A model generated the notes under the pieces. It was not told the DNA's origin. It ran no database searches and saw nothing but the letters and a program-made list of their open reading frames with translations. From Candidatus Jingweiarchaeum tengchongense (lineage in GTDB: Archaea > Nanobdellota > Nanobdellia > Jingweiarchaeales > Jingweiarchaeaceae), in assembly GCA_025920705.1 (NCBI GenBank), contig JAPDLJ010000008.1:1-45637 (forward strand): a DNA stretch of 45,637 nt, given 5' to 3'. The number at the start of each line of letters is the position of its first letter. Position 1 is the stretch's first letter. Below, piece by piece: positions 24,432-33,820 of this stretch. A program made the position numbers and the translations under genes.

Positions 24432-27400
24432 TTATTGAATTGCATTAGCTACTTGATGAAGCGCTTTAATTGTATTAATTAGCTCAGCTAGATTTTCATC
24501 ATTCGGATTTCTAGAATAATGAGAAATTTTGTTCATCGTTTCTATCAAAATGTTTGAATAATTATCATAGTTGGAAGCCAATGAAGGATCAATTATTTCT
24601 TCCATCCCACCAACATATTCAGAAACAAATTCAACAATTTTTTCCATACCTTCATCAGATTCATTCAGTATCCTTAAAATTTTTTCGATCCCATTGATAT
24701 TGACAAAATTTGGATCTTGTAATATAGTGTTTATCTCATTTATATCCTCATTTATGTTTTTTTCAGCTTCAATGCATAAATCAACCACTTCCTTCTCATC
24801 CTTATACATACTTCTTGTTTTTGACAACAGATTTTGATAAGAATGATAAATCCTAACACTTGTTTCCTTTAACATGTTTAATGCATCCAAGAAAATGGAG
24901 GTGTAAGTTACTTTAGGTGTTTCTGGTATCTTCATTTCTTCAGTCAATGTTTTTGGAACAGAGAATTTAGACTCAACTTGTTGCATGATTGGAACACAAG
25001 TCAGTCCACATATACCCTCATTTCCAATGCGCCCAAGTCCTTTCAAATAATCATCTTCACTCATCAATTTCTGCGCCATTGATGGATCAAATGAATAAAG
25101 GAAGGAATAAGCATCGTTCAATTCCTTCATGAAGTACTGATCCCTCATCCTACCCTCAACAATTTTAGAAATTGATGATAAGTTAAATTTCGCCATTTCC
25201 TCCGGTGTAAATTTTATGTTCTCACCAATCGCTTCGCGCTCAAGAAAGAGTAAATTGTTTAAGTAATATATTGTCTCAGGAACTGTTCTAGCACTCATCA
25301 AACCACTTAGATATTTCTCTCTTTCTTCAATCGGTATTTTTGTGGAACTCAATAAATATTTTGGACTGAAGTGCTTTGCTTCCTCTATCAAACTCATCTG
25401 TATTTCTTGCGGTACTGATTTGTTATGATAGCAGATGATTAACTTCGCCAGTACATCCTCATACTTGCTCATCGTGATCAGGTGCTTACCGAGCTCAGAA
25501 TCTCTACCAAGCATACTTGCCCATGCAAGTGACATCGCAGCGCCATTGGCTACGCAAAAAATTCTATCTGACAGTGAATTTGATTCCCAAATTCTTCGCT
25601 TCACATATGCTTCTGCAATTTCTTTTGGTATCTCGAATGCTGGAAGTGCGCTGACAAAACCCATGTCAGTGCGAATCTTGCTGATCTCTTTGAAGAGTGT
25701 CGAATCCTCGATTTTTCCGGAAAAAAATGTCCTGAAAATCTCAGGATCCTTTTTCAATGTTTCCCAGACCTCTGGCACGATCCAGTGATACCTAGTCGCA
25801 ACTTCCTTTTCATATTGCTCCCCCAAACCGTAAGAATAAGCATAATACTGCGCAAAGAATTCAGCGAATGATTCAAATGACCTGAGTATCGGAGCAGAAT
25901 TCGCTTTAAATTTTTTGAACACGTAATTATCATAGCTCATCGCAGTGCTCTGCATCATCGCGATCTTTTTACTTAGCTCTTCATATTTTTCACTTGGTAT
26001 CTTGTCCTTTAGAATTTCCAGATATTGTAATAACGTTGAAATCTTCGTGTTTATGTCGATTTCATTTTTTTCATTCAAATATTCCCAGAACGAATCGCTT
26101 CGATGGTACAGAAATCCGACATAGTCTTTGAGCTGAAGCTTTGATAATTTCAGAATGTCATTTGATGCATCACTTTGTATTTTATCAATGTCTGCAATGA
26201 GCTCCGGATTACCCATACTCAACGATTTCAATTCTTGGCATACATCCAAGAATTCTGAATTTAATGAAGATGTATATTTGTACATGTCCTCAAATGATGA
26301 CATGAAAAATTTGTAAACAGTGTTGTTTGCATTCTTCCACATTGCATATGAGGCTTTGTTCTCGAACTCATGCACATGTGTTAGCTCGTGCGCGAATATA
26401 CATTCCATCGCTTTTGGTGTGTATGTGAAGAACTGATTCAAATTTGTAGTTACCACTTCTTCACTTATGAGCTCGCTTGGACCCACCTTCACTTTTGTCT
26501 CAAGACCATACGAAGCCATCTTAGTATCATCACTGAACCATATCGCAAGTTTAGGTTTGTGCACTCCAGCACCCTCCTCAGGTATTAACCGCATTATTAA
26601 TGCATTGAACCTTCCATGTGTTTGATTATAAACATCAGAAATTCTTGACAGTGATTTCCGATATGAAACCAAAAATTCACCAAGCGTATCCAAAGATTCC
26701 TTCGGAAGCACTTCTTGGATGTAAGGATTGAACTCAGCCACTTCCCCAATTTTACCGAATTTGTCAATGCAAGACTGAGCATATGAATAGAGCAAAGGAG
26801 GACGACATGTTGACAAGTCTATTAACGATTCTCCACATTCAATCAACTCCATTGAATTTTTTTGTTCCCCAACTCTTTTCAAATATGTACCAAGTTCCCT
26901 TGCCCAAGGCATCAACTCAACTATCCTTCTGCCTTCTTCATCGACATATACTTCCTCAGCTTTCGCAGCAATTGCTGCTGGTCCAGCAACACTTCTCCCT
27001 TCACCTAATTTTTTAATGACTTGGATGAATCCAACTTTATCAGGAAGCTCAGGGCAGTTCTCCAAAATTTTATTTATATATTCTTCGTACGCTGTTTCCT
27101 CACTTCCCATGTTGAACTTTCTTCTTATTGCCTCACGGGCAATCACGTAATCAGCATCGGTATACTTCTTTCTCCAATTCAGATATTCTTTAATTAGATT
27201 CTCCTTCTTTACACCAAGCACCGATGTCAGCTTCTCTATCACAAAGAGATCCGCAACGTATTCTTTCAATGGTCCAGCCAGTTTTACATTTTTTCCGAAG
27301 TTGAACAGTATTCTTGCCCAACTTTGATCGCTTGGCAATGTGTAAAGATGTCCGAACTCATGTGCGATTTTGAAGGTGAGCTCGATTGGAGTGTAGATAT

Positions 27401-27653
27401 CCAGCGAATCCTTTGAAACTTGCACTTCCCCAACAATTTTTCCATCTACAACTCTTCTCCATCCAAACGCGCTTTTTGGTGGAATGTTCGTTGATTTGTC
27501 ATAAAAAATGAGGTTCACGGGTATCTTCACTTCTGATTCTAATTTCTCTATGATTGGTGAGATTTTTGCCAAATTCTTATGATATTTTTTCGGATCAATG
27601 TCACTTAATTGGACATTTCCAAGAATCCTTTTTGCTTCCTTATATTTTACCAT
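24432..27653 (-). CDS. Large protein with two HExxH zinc-metallopeptidase motifs
   Basis: The 1073-residue product has no signal peptide or membrane helix. A first zincin motif HEFGH (98-102) is followed by EYVAD (131-135), and a second HELTH (422-426) by ESFAEFF (594-600); glutamates there are candidate third zinc ligands as in gluzincins. The region between and after is helical, with long acidic/basic helices. Two HExxH modules in one chain could mean two active sites, or one active and one structural. The N-terminal part (about 1-145) resembles small IrrE/ImmA-like peptidases only in its motif. It heads the operon of surface proteins, so processing of the exported products is possible, yet a cytoplasmic location fits the sequence better. 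No named family recognised. Confidence 0.7.
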   Translation of the reverse strand: MVKYKEAKRILGNVQLSDIDPKKYHKNLAKISPIIEKLESEVKIPVNLIFYDKSTNIPPKSAFGWRRVVDGKIVGEVQVSKDSLDIYTPIELTFKIAHEFGHLYTLPSDQSWARILFNFGKNVKLAGPLKEYVADLFVIEKLTSVLGVKKENLIKEYLNWRKKYTDADYVIAREAIRRKFNMGSEETAYEEYINKILENCPELPDKVGFIQVIKKLGEGRSVAGPAAIAAKAEEVYVDEEGRRIVELMPWARELGTYLKRVGEQKNSMELIECGESLIDLSTCRPPLLYSYAQSCIDKFGKIGEVAEFNPYIQEVLPKESLDTLGEFLVSYRKSLSRISDVYNQTHGRFNALIMRLIPEEGAGVHKPKLAIWFSDDTKMASYGLETKVKVGPSELISEEVVTTNLNQFFTYTPKAMECIFAHELTHVHEFENKASYAMWKNANNTVYKFFMSSFEDMYKYTSSLNSEFLDVCQELKSLSMGNPELIADIDKIQSDASNDILKLSKLQLKDYVGFLYHRSDSFWEYLNEKNEIDINTKISTLLQYLEILKDKIPSEKYEELSKKIAMMQSTAMSYDNYVFKKFKANSAPILRSFESFAEFFAQYYAYSYGLGEQYEKEVATRYHWIVPEVWETLKKDPEIFRTFFSGKIEDSTLFKEISKIRTDMGFVSALPAFEIPKEIAEAYVKRRIWESNSLSDRIFCVANGAAMSLAWASMLGRDSELGKHLITMSKYEDVLAKLIICYHNKSVPQEIQMSLIEEAKHFSPKYLLSSTKIPIEEREKYLSGLMSARTVPETIYYLNNLLFLEREAIGENIKFTPEEMAKFNLSSISKIVEGRMRDQYFMKELNDAYSFLYSFDPSMAQKLMSEDDYLKGLGRIGNEGICGLTCVPIMQQVESKFSVPKTLTEEMKIPETPKVTYTSIFLDALNMLKETSVRIYHSYQNLLSKTRSMYKDEKEVVDLCIEAEKNINEDINEINTILQDPNFVNINGIEKILRILNESDEGMEKIVEFVSEYVGGMEEIIDPSLASNYDNYSNILIETMNKISHYSRNPNDENLAELINTIKALHQVANAIQ

Positions 27654-27689
27654 TTTCCTTGATATTAAATAAAAATTTATTAATAAAAA

Positions 27690-27720
27690 ACTTAGTGACC
27701 ATCACTTAGTTTTTAAATAT
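27690..27720. promoter_or_regulatory. Divergent promoter region between hel308 and the zinc-peptidase gene
   Basis: Two ACTTAGT direct repeats (27690-27696, 27704-27710) frame an AGTGA-CCA-TCACT inverted repeat (27694-27706). TTTTTAAATAT at 27710-27720 is a TATA-like box about 26 bases before the ATG at 27741, which fits a leaderless hel308 transcript. Confidence 0.4.
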
Positions 27721-27740
27721 CGTTTTTAATGATATTAAAG

Positions 27741-29960
27741 ATGAAGTTAGTTGAAATTAAGGATAAAATACCTTCAAAGTTGTACAAAGTACTTGAAGAA
27801 AGATTTGAAGAGCTTAGACCACCGCAAGAGATTGCGATAAAGAAAGGTTTGTTGGAAGGAAAGAACATCGTTGTTTCGTCACCAACAGCGAGCGGAAAAA
27901 CAATCGTTGCTGAAATCGCTTGCATAAAGAACATCCTTGAAGGAAAGGGAAAGGCAGTTTATGTCGTTCCACTAAAAGCACTTGCAAATGAAAAATTTGA
28001 AGACTTCAAAAAATTTTATGAGAAAATTGGAATAAAAATTGCGATTTCAATTGGTGATTTGGATTCAAGTGATCCATGGTTGGAAAAATATGACTTGATC
28101 ATCGTTACGAGCGAGAAGCTCGATTCATTAATTAGACATGGTGCGAATTGGTTGAGTGAGATAGGAACGATCGTGATTGATGAGATTCATCTTTTGGATG
28201 ACATATCGAGAGGTCCGACGCTTGAAGTGTTAATCACAAGATTGAGGGAAATTGTTTCCAATGCACAGATCATTGCACTTTCAGCAACGATAAAGAATGC
28301 AAGTGACATCGCTACTTGGCTTGGGGCGGAAATCGTTGAGAGTGACTATCGACCTGTCAAACTCTTTGAAGGCATATTTTACAAAAACAAGATTGAACTT
28401 TGGGAGAAAAAGAAAAAGGTTGCTGAGGAAAAGATAAATGAAAAAGGTAAGGCTGAATTCTTGTTGATAAAAAACACGCTCGAAAAGAGGAAACAAGTGC
28501 TATTCTTCCTCAGTTCTAGAAGATTTGCTGAATCATTGGCAAAAAAATCTTGCAACATCGTTGATAATTTTCTAAGCATCGGTGAAAAAGTAAAGCTTAA
28601 CGAGATAGCAGATAAAGTACTGAATGCACTCGAAAGACCAACAGAACAATGTGAAAAATTGTCCGAGTGCATAAGACATGGTGTTGCATTCCATCACGCT
28701 GGTCTACTCTATTCGCAAAGGATTGAGATAGAGAATGCATTCAGAAAGCACTTGATCAAGGTTGTTTGCTGCACTCCAACGCTTTCGCTAGGTGTCAATC
28801 TACCTTCACATACATGCGTGATCAGGGATTTGAAAAGGTACTCAGAGGAGTATGGGTATGAGTGGATTTCAGTGCTTGAGTTCAAGCAATATGGTGGAAG
28901 GGCTGGAAGGCCAGGTTATGACACAGAGGGAAGAGCGCTGGCAATCGCATCAAGCGAAGGTGACAGGGAAGAAATAATTGACCGGTACATCAAAGGTGAG
29001 CCAGAAGAGATCACATCAAAACTCAGCGTTGAACCACTTCTTAGGATGCACCTACTAGCACTGATCGCAAGTTTCGCGATAAGAAACATCGAAAATGCCA
29101 AACACTTCTTTTCAAAGACATTTTATGCGCTACAATACAAGAGAATGGATGAGCTCGAGGAGAAGATATTGAGGATAATCAGAGAGTTGCAACAATTTGG
29201 TTTCATTGAAATAAATGAAAGGAAGATTGCCCCAACACAAATCGGCAAGCGAGTTTCCGAGCTTTACATAGACCCATTAAGTGCGCATAAAATCATTCTT
29301 GCACTAAAGAAAACAGAAAAAGTGAAGACAAGGGAAATTTCCTATTTACAGGTGCTTTGTAATACTGTGGAGATGTATCCATTGCTATCAGTGAGACCAA
29401 GAGAGTTCATGGAAATCCAAAATAAGTTAATTGAGAATGAAGAATTTTTGCTTCAAGATGAGCCAAACCCATGGGATTATGAATATGAGGATTTCATTCG
29501 CTCCTTCAAGACATCACTTCTTTTCTACGATTGGATCAATGAGAAGAGCGAGGAGGAGATTCTCGAAAGGTACAGGGTTGCGCCTGGTGAGCTTAGAACG
29601 AGACTTGTCAACATGGATTGGCTCATTTATGCAAGTGAAGAACTCGCAAGATTACTTGGAATGAAAAACTGCATAAAAGATCTCGTGAGACTGAGACTTA
29701 GAATTCAGCATGGTGTGAAGGAAGAACTCTTGAATCTAGTGAAGCTTGAGCAGATTGGTAGGGTGAGAGCAAGAATTTTATATGATGCTGGAATAAAGAA
29801 CATAAGGGACATAAAGAAGGTGAGCTTTCAGAGAATATCAAGATTGCTCGGGGAAGGAATTGCAGCCAAGATAAAAAAACAAGTTGGGGAAGAGGTAAAG
29901 ATCAGCGAGAAAAAATTTAAAAAACCCCAGACTGAAATTTTAGATTTTGAGGGGCGATAG
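27741..29960 (+). CDS. hel308: ATP-dependent DNA helicase Hel308
   Basis: About 739 residues, superfamily 2. Walker A SPTASGKT (47-54), DEIH box (147-150), SAT in LSATIKNA, and QYGGRAGRPGYD (motif VI), followed by winged-helix, ratchet and C-terminal helix-hairpin-helix-like parts (GRVRARILYDAGIKNIRDI). Hel308 unwinds lagging-strand-like forks and removes proteins from DNA at stalled replication. I chose the ATG at 27741 (MKLVEIKDK) because the family aligns from there and the TATA-like box is 26 bases upstream; an ATG 12 bases earlier is possible. The last two codons and the stop lie inside the tRNA-Pro gene. A deeper C-terminal tail is lysine-rich. Confidence 0.95.
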   Translation: MKLVEIKDKIPSKLYKVLEERFEELRPPQEIAIKKGLLEGKNIVVSSPTASGKTIVAEIACIKNILEGKGKAVYVVPLKALANEKFEDFKKFYEKIGIKIAISIGDLDSSDPWLEKYDLIIVTSEKLDSLIRHGANWLSEIGTIVIDEIHLLDDISRGPTLEVLITRLREIVSNAQIIALSATIKNASDIATWLGAEIVESDYRPVKLFEGIFYKNKIELWEKKKKVAEEKINEKGKAEFLLIKNTLEKRKQVLFFLSSRRFAESLAKKSCNIVDNFLSIGEKVKLNEIADKVLNALERPTEQCEKLSECIRHGVAFHHAGLLYSQRIEIENAFRKHLIKVVCCTPTLSLGVNLPSHTCVIRDLKRYSEEYGYEWISVLEFKQYGGRAGRPGYDTEGRALAIASSEGDREEIIDRYIKGEPEEITSKLSVEPLLRMHLLALIASFAIRNIENAKHFFSKTFYALQYKRMDELEEKILRIIRELQQFGFIEINERKIAPTQIGKRVSELYIDPLSAHKIILALKKTEKVKTREISYLQVLCNTVEMYPLLSVRPREFMEIQNKLIENEEFLLQDEPNPWDYEYEDFIRSFKTSLLFYDWINEKSEEEILERYRVAPGELRTRLVNMDWLIYASEELARLLGMKNCIKDLVRLRLRIQHGVKEELLNLVKLEQIGRVRARILYDAGIKNIRDIKKVSFQRISRLLGEGIAAKIKKQVGEEVKISEKKFKKPQTEILDFEGR

Positions 29961-30024
29961 TTCAGCTTGGTAGAATGTCGGTCTCGGGCACCGATGGTCT
30001 TGGGTTCAAATCCCAATCGCCCCA
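29951..30024 (+). tRNA. tRNA-Pro (anticodon CGG)
   Basis: A 74-nt cloverleaf: acceptor GGGGCGA pairs with TCGCCCC; U8 A9; D-stem GTTC/GAAT; anticodon stem TCGGT/ACCGA with loop CTCGGGC, anticodon CGG; five-base variable loop; T-stem TTGGG/CCCAA with loop TTCAAAT; discriminator A. No intron, and CCA is not encoded. G37 follows the anticodon as usual in tRNA-Pro. The first ten bases (29951-29960) are also the end of hel308, including its TAG stop. Confidence 0.93.
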
Positions 30025-30041
30025 GTACGCGAATATAAGCA

Positions 30042-30049
30042 TTTATATT
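30042..30049 (+). promoter_or_regulatory. TATA-like box of the 30072 gene
   Basis: TTTATATT centred about 26 bases before the ATG at 30072, supporting a leaderless start there rather than at the TTG at 30060. Confidence 0.4.
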
Positions 30050-30071
30050 TGTATTTCATTTGTTTTCAGAG

Positions 30072-30953
30072 ATGAAGACCGGAGAAATCAGGGACTTTTA
30101 CGTACTGAACGATTTATTTGGAAAGGGAAACTTTGATACTGTGAACTACATCGCTAAGGAGATGCTTAATTTAACACCAAAGCAATTGCACACGCTCGGG
30201 GAGAGAGCGCTTGAAAATCTCAAGAAGATGGAATCGAGAACAGAATTGGAAAATCTTGTTTCTGCGATTGTACTGGCGTGCAAGCGCAGGGAGCTGAACA
30301 GGCAAAGGGATGAGCTTGAGAGGGCATTGAAGGCATATGAAAAAGAACTATTGGAAGCCGGAGAGAAAGCATTGAAGAAAAGCGAGAGCACGAGAACGTT
30401 TAAACAGTTCAGACGCCTCTATGAGCCGATTAAAAAGTTCTCTGATGCACTACGAAGGAGATTCGCCGATGAGATAAGGATAGTTGAGGAAAAGTTAAAA
30501 ACAAGCCAAGAAGAGTTAAAAAACTTTGTTTATAGAATCATGTCCCATCCTTATTGGAGCGATGGTGAATACAGCAAGAAGATTGATCGAAAGTTTAGGA
30601 GGATGTATCTTGAGTTGAAGTCGAACGTTATCAATTTTTTCAAAGCAAGAAGCAAGTACGATAAAAAAGCAAGGGAGATTCTGATGCTACAAAATCTTCT
30701 TGATGAAAATTTATATTACCAGAACATTGATCAAAAGAATGAAAAGTCCGAGTTTATGTATATACAAAAATTTCTTAGAAAGATATGTTCACACGAACAC
30801 TCGATTTTGACTTGTCCGAATTTAATTAGGTATGCAAAAATAGACAAAGAGACGAAAGAAGCAATATCAAAGACCGAGGAAATGCGGCTTGTATCTTTAT
30901 TTAAAAAACAAGAGAGTAAGAAATTTCTCTTCTTCAAATTTAGACAATTTTAA
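30072..30953 (+). CDS. Hypothetical coiled-coil protein
   Basis: About 293 residues, almost entirely helical and charged, with long heptad-like stretches (residues about 55-100 and 110-160: RRELNRQRDELERALKAY, KALKKSESTRTFKQF, VEEKLKTSQEELKNF). Two close cysteine/histidine groups near the C-terminal third (KICSHEHSILTC) could form a weak metal site. No signal peptide or membrane helix. The ATG at 30072 is preferred on the TATA-box distance. It lies behind the tRNA-Pro gene and is convergent, overlapping by four bases, with a DUF131-like membrane gene. I recognise no family; a structural or DNA/RNA-associated role would be a guess. Confidence 0.65.
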   Translation: MKTGEIRDFYVLNDLFGKGNFDTVNYIAKEMLNLTPKQLHTLGERALENLKKMESRTELENLVSAIVLACKRRELNRQRDELERALKAYEKELLEAGEKALKKSESTRTFKQFRRLYEPIKKFSDALRRRFADEIRIVEEKLKTSQEELKNFVYRIMSHPYWSDGEYSKKIDRKFRRMYLELKSNVINFFKARSKYDKKAREILMLQNLLDENLYYQNIDQKNEKSEFMYIQKFLRKICSHEHSILTCPNLIRYAKIDKETKEAISKTEEMRLVSLFKKQESKKFLFFKFRQF

Positions 30954-31183
30954 TATTTTTTGATAAAGAAAATTAAGATAAGTAGAAAGATGATGAGTCC
31001 GATCGCAATCGAGAAATACAGCATCTCCTTGCTGTTACTGAATCCGAATGGAAATGGGCCGATGAATCCAACAAAGCTGAATTTAACATCTTCCTTTGTT
31101 CCGGTGAGCAGGGAGCCAATGAGTAATAATATAAAACCTATGAAAATGAATACAATACCAAAACTTATTAATTTGTATTCCAT
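30950..31183 (-). CDS. Small membrane protein, DUF131/TIGR00304-like
   Basis: About 77 residues with two membrane helices (FGIVFIFIGFILLLIGSLL and YFSIAIGLIIFLLILIFF) around a GFIGPFPFGFSNSKEM loop. The helix-(GGxVxIGPxPxxF)-helix layout matches the archaeal DUF131/TIGR00304 membrane proteins of unknown function. I chose the ATG at 31183 (MEYKLI), about 28 bases after a TTTTTAAT box; a further in-frame ATG lies 24 bases upstream. Divergent from the SecD-like gene. Confidence 0.65.
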   Translation of the reverse strand: MEYKLISFGIVFIFIGFILLLIGSLLTGTKEDVKFSFVGFIGPFPFGFSNSKEMLYFSIAIGLIIFLLILIFFIKKY

Positions 31184-31228
31184 AAAAGATTTAATCTTAA
31201 AACACATTAAAAATTTTTTGGTGAATCC

Positions 31229-32629
31229 ATGAAAATAGAGAATTTGATGGTGAGATGGAGGGAGATATTACTAGTATTGTTAGTCATATGTTCAATTTGT
31301 TGGATTCATCCAAACACCCAAAGCGGTGTGGTTACAATCGCAGCAAACCCACCTGCTTCTCTTTCAATAAAACGTGGAGACATCATCTATGAAGTAAATG
31401 GGATCAGGATAGAGAAGATGGAAGATTTTCAACGCGCCATAGCAGCAATAAAACCGAATGACACAGTTAGGATCACAGTACTAAGAGAAGCATTCCCATT
31501 CCTATATTTTAAAGAGGAGACATACCCATTCCTAGCAGAAATCAAAGACAATAATACCTACCTGGGTCTTTCTGTTTCCAGCATCCAAAAGATGAATGCA
31601 CTCTTCGAGAACATCGTTGTGTTCAAGGAAGTAATTCTTGGCTCAAACAATACAGTGAACATGAATGAAATAAAAGATATCATAGAAAAGAGATTGTCAA
31701 TTTTTGGCCTCAGGAACTTTTGGTTGAATGTTGATGACCAAAAAATTTCACTCAGATTCATCAAAGGAAACATCGATGCAATAAAGGACCTGCTTACAAA
31801 AAAAGGAAGATTCGAAGCAAAGATAAATGAAACGCTCATTTTCTCAACAAACGATGTTTTGAAAGTTTGCCTGAATCCGCAAGCATGCACTTTTCAGATG
31901 TTCAGGGAATATGAGGCGGAGAATGAAACGTACGGTAAGGTAATTTGGAGATATTATATTCAAGTAATCACAAACAAGGAATCCTATCAGAGATTTAAGG
32001 CAGCAATTGCAAATCTCAGCATAAAGGAATGTTTATTGGAGATCTGTTATTTGAATGAGACGTTGGATTATTACTTAGACAATGAGAAGATAGAGGGTGG
32101 CTCTACCAGGATATCGAACACATCAAAAACAAGGGAAATAGATTCATTTTTAATTACAGGAAAGGGAATGTCATTTGAAGAAATTTTCACGAAGGCAAGA
32201 GAAATACAAGCATTCCTATCTTCGAAAGAGCTTCCTACTGAGCTTCAAATTCTGGAAGAGAAGGAAATAAAGTCTGAGAAGAACTTGCTATTGGGCCTAA
32301 CAATACTATTTCTATCAACCATCGCATATCCAGTCTATGGGATTATTAAGAACAAGGACACAAAGAAAGAGATCAAGCGAATTTTCATCCTACTCATCCT
32401 GATTTTCATCACGATTGGATTCTTGAGTCTTTCAGAAGTTTTGATAAATGAATTTACATTCTATGGTATATCACTCGCACTCTTAACACAATTCTTGAAA
32501 GGAAACAAGTTCAGGAAATGGATTTTGATCGCTGCTTCAATCGTGTTCATTATACTCATGATCAGCTTTTCAATATTTTCATTCCCATTCCTGATAATGC
32601 TTGTTCTTATCGAGCTCTTTCTCAAATAG
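31229..32629 (+). CDS. Membrane protein with PDZ-like and SecD-like domains
   Basis: The 466-residue product has an N-terminal helix (EILLVLLVICSICWI), then a PDZ-like module (about 35-115, with SLSIKRGDIIYEVNGIRI), then a SecD first-periplasmic-domain pattern (about 140-190: IKDIIEKRLSIFGLRNFWL and LLTKKGRFEAKINE) and four or five hydrophobic helices from about residue 350 (LLLGLTILFLSTIAY, FILLILIFITIGFL, WILIAASIVFIILMISFSI). SecD helps complete export through the Sec channel. Here the usual GLDLxGG start of SecD is replaced by the PDZ region, so this is either a diverged SecD of this lineage or a SecD-like paralogue. GGTGAATCC precedes the ATG. No secF follows. Convergent with the ATPase gene. 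Confidence 0.65.
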   Translation: MKIENLMVRWREILLVLLVICSICWIHPNTQSGVVTIAANPPASLSIKRGDIIYEVNGIRIEKMEDFQRAIAAIKPNDTVRITVLREAFPFLYFKEETYPFLAEIKDNNTYLGLSVSSIQKMNALFENIVVFKEVILGSNNTVNMNEIKDIIEKRLSIFGLRNFWLNVDDQKISLRFIKGNIDAIKDLLTKKGRFEAKINETLIFSTNDVLKVCLNPQACTFQMFREYEAENETYGKVIWRYYIQVITNKESYQRFKAAIANLSIKECLLEICYLNETLDYYLDNEKIEGGSTRISNTSKTREIDSFLITGKGMSFEEIFTKAREIQAFLSSKELPTELQILEEKEIKSEKNLLLGLTILFLSTIAYPVYGIIKNKDTKKEIKRIFILLILIFITIGFLSLSEVLINEFTFYGISLALLTQFLKGNKFRKWILIAASIVFIILMISFSIFSFPFLIMLVLIELFLK

Positions 32630-33818
32630 ACCTTTTGCGATAGTTTTGTAGTATTCTGAACAATTCCAGCGCTTTGAATGGTTGTGGAATGAGGCTCTTC
32701 AAGAAGTCTCTTCTCTCTTCCAAAATTTTATCAAATTCCGAAAGCGTTATTCCAGCTTCCTCAGAAATTCTTTCCCTCAAAATACTTGGTGTTCTTGTAC
32801 TAACCAGTGACCTTCCATCGAATTTAAATATTGTATTTAAGGTTGGTCTATCCTGCTCGAATTCGCCAATCTCACAGATTTCGATTACTTTACGATCATA
32901 TTTATCACCTGAAACGAACTTGTCTTGTGATAAAATCAAATGCAATGCACCAAGCATTATTGGTGCAACATTCATTGGTTTTGAAATTAATCTTGTGATC
33001 GTTTCTCTTGCATTATTTGCATGTATTGTGCTCATGCAGCCTTTCTGTCCAGTATTCATTGCGGCAAATAAGATCTCAGCTTCTTCGCCTCGCACCTCAC
33101 CGATGATGATCCTGTCCGGCCTCATCCTGAGCGCGTTTTTCAGCAGCTCGGTAAGACTCAGATGGCTTAGGGAGGCTTCCAATCTCACCCAGTTTTCATG
33201 CAGCAATCTGAGCTCGGAAACATCCTCAATTGTGATGACCCTTTCCCTTTCTGGAATAAAGAAAGTGAGCGCATTTAACATCGTTGTCTTACCGCTATCC
33301 ACACCACCAGAAATCAGCAAATTGCAGGGGCTTCTTCCCAATCCATCGACGATGATCCATAAGAACGCAGCGGCATCCAAGCTTATAGTACCGTTCCTTA
33401 TCAAATCGATGATTGTGAACTGCTCTGCTGGGAACTTCCTTATCGTCACTGTGATTCCCTCTGGTGATATAGGTGGGAAGGTGACATTCATCCTGCCATA
33501 CTCTGGCAATTCCAAATTGAGCATTGGACTTTCAACATCAATCACTCTCCCGAATTTCCTTGCTATCCTTTGTACAATTTCAGCAATTTCGCTTTCATCA
33601 ATGAATAAATTTGTATCGCACATTCCATGCTTTCTATGACAAACCTTGAGTGTTCTTTTTGCACCATTGTACATGATCTCCTCGAGCATGTCATCCTCGA
33701 TGAATGCCTGCAATTTGCCAAATTCACCCTGCTTTATGATTGTTTGGTAAATTGGCAATGTTTTACCTTCAACAGAATAAATCGTGACATTACCATACTT
33801 GTCTATTATTCTCCCCAT
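32622..33818 (-). CDS. Type II/IV secretion or archaeal pilus ATPase (VirB11/TadA/FlaI-like)
   Basis: About 398 residues. An N-terminal domain with CHRKHGMC..N precedes the ATPase core: Walker A GGVDSGKTT (171-179), the Asp box EDVSELRL, a Walker B stretch RIIIGEVRGEEAE and the His box MSTIHANNARE. This is the GSPII_E/PulE-like secretion ATPase superfamily that powers pilin assembly or retraction. The Walker A has VD instead of the usual TA/SG. ATG at 33818 is used; the longest frame starts at a TTG two codons upstream, overlapping the stop of the previous gene. It follows two platform-protein genes and completes a minimal assembly machine. Confidence 0.88.
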   Translation of the reverse strand: MGRIIDKYGNVTIYSVEGKTLPIYQTIIKQGEFGKLQAFIEDDMLEEIMYNGAKRTLKVCHRKHGMCDTNLFIDESEIAEIVQRIARKFGRVIDVESPMLNLELPEYGRMNVTFPPISPEGITVTIRKFPAEQFTIIDLIRNGTISLDAAAFLWIIVDGLGRSPCNLLISGGVDSGKTTMLNALTFFIPERERVITIEDVSELRLLHENWVRLEASLSHLSLTELLKNALRMRPDRIIIGEVRGEEAEILFAAMNTGQKGCMSTIHANNARETITRLISKPMNVAPIMLGALHLILSQDKFVSGDKYDRKVIEICEIGEFEQDRPTLNTIFKFDGRSLVSTRTPSILRERISEEAGITLSEFDKILEERRDFLKSLIPQPFKALELFRILQNYRKRSI

Positions 33819-33820
33819 TT

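Noticed and set aside
29828-30016. Antisense frame across the tRNA-Pro region starting MGFEPKT
   Set aside because: This is the usual translated shadow of a tRNA gene (T-arm read in reverse).
30960-31232. 90-residue + strand frame opposite the DUF131-like gene
   Set aside because: The - strand frame has two clean membrane helices and a family-like loop; the + strand frame is its shadow.
32674-33639. 321-residue antisense frame opposite the secretion ATPase
   Set aside because: Shadow of the conserved ATPase; composition is serine/leucine-rich with no recognisable domain, and no promoter or Shine-Dalgarno supports it.
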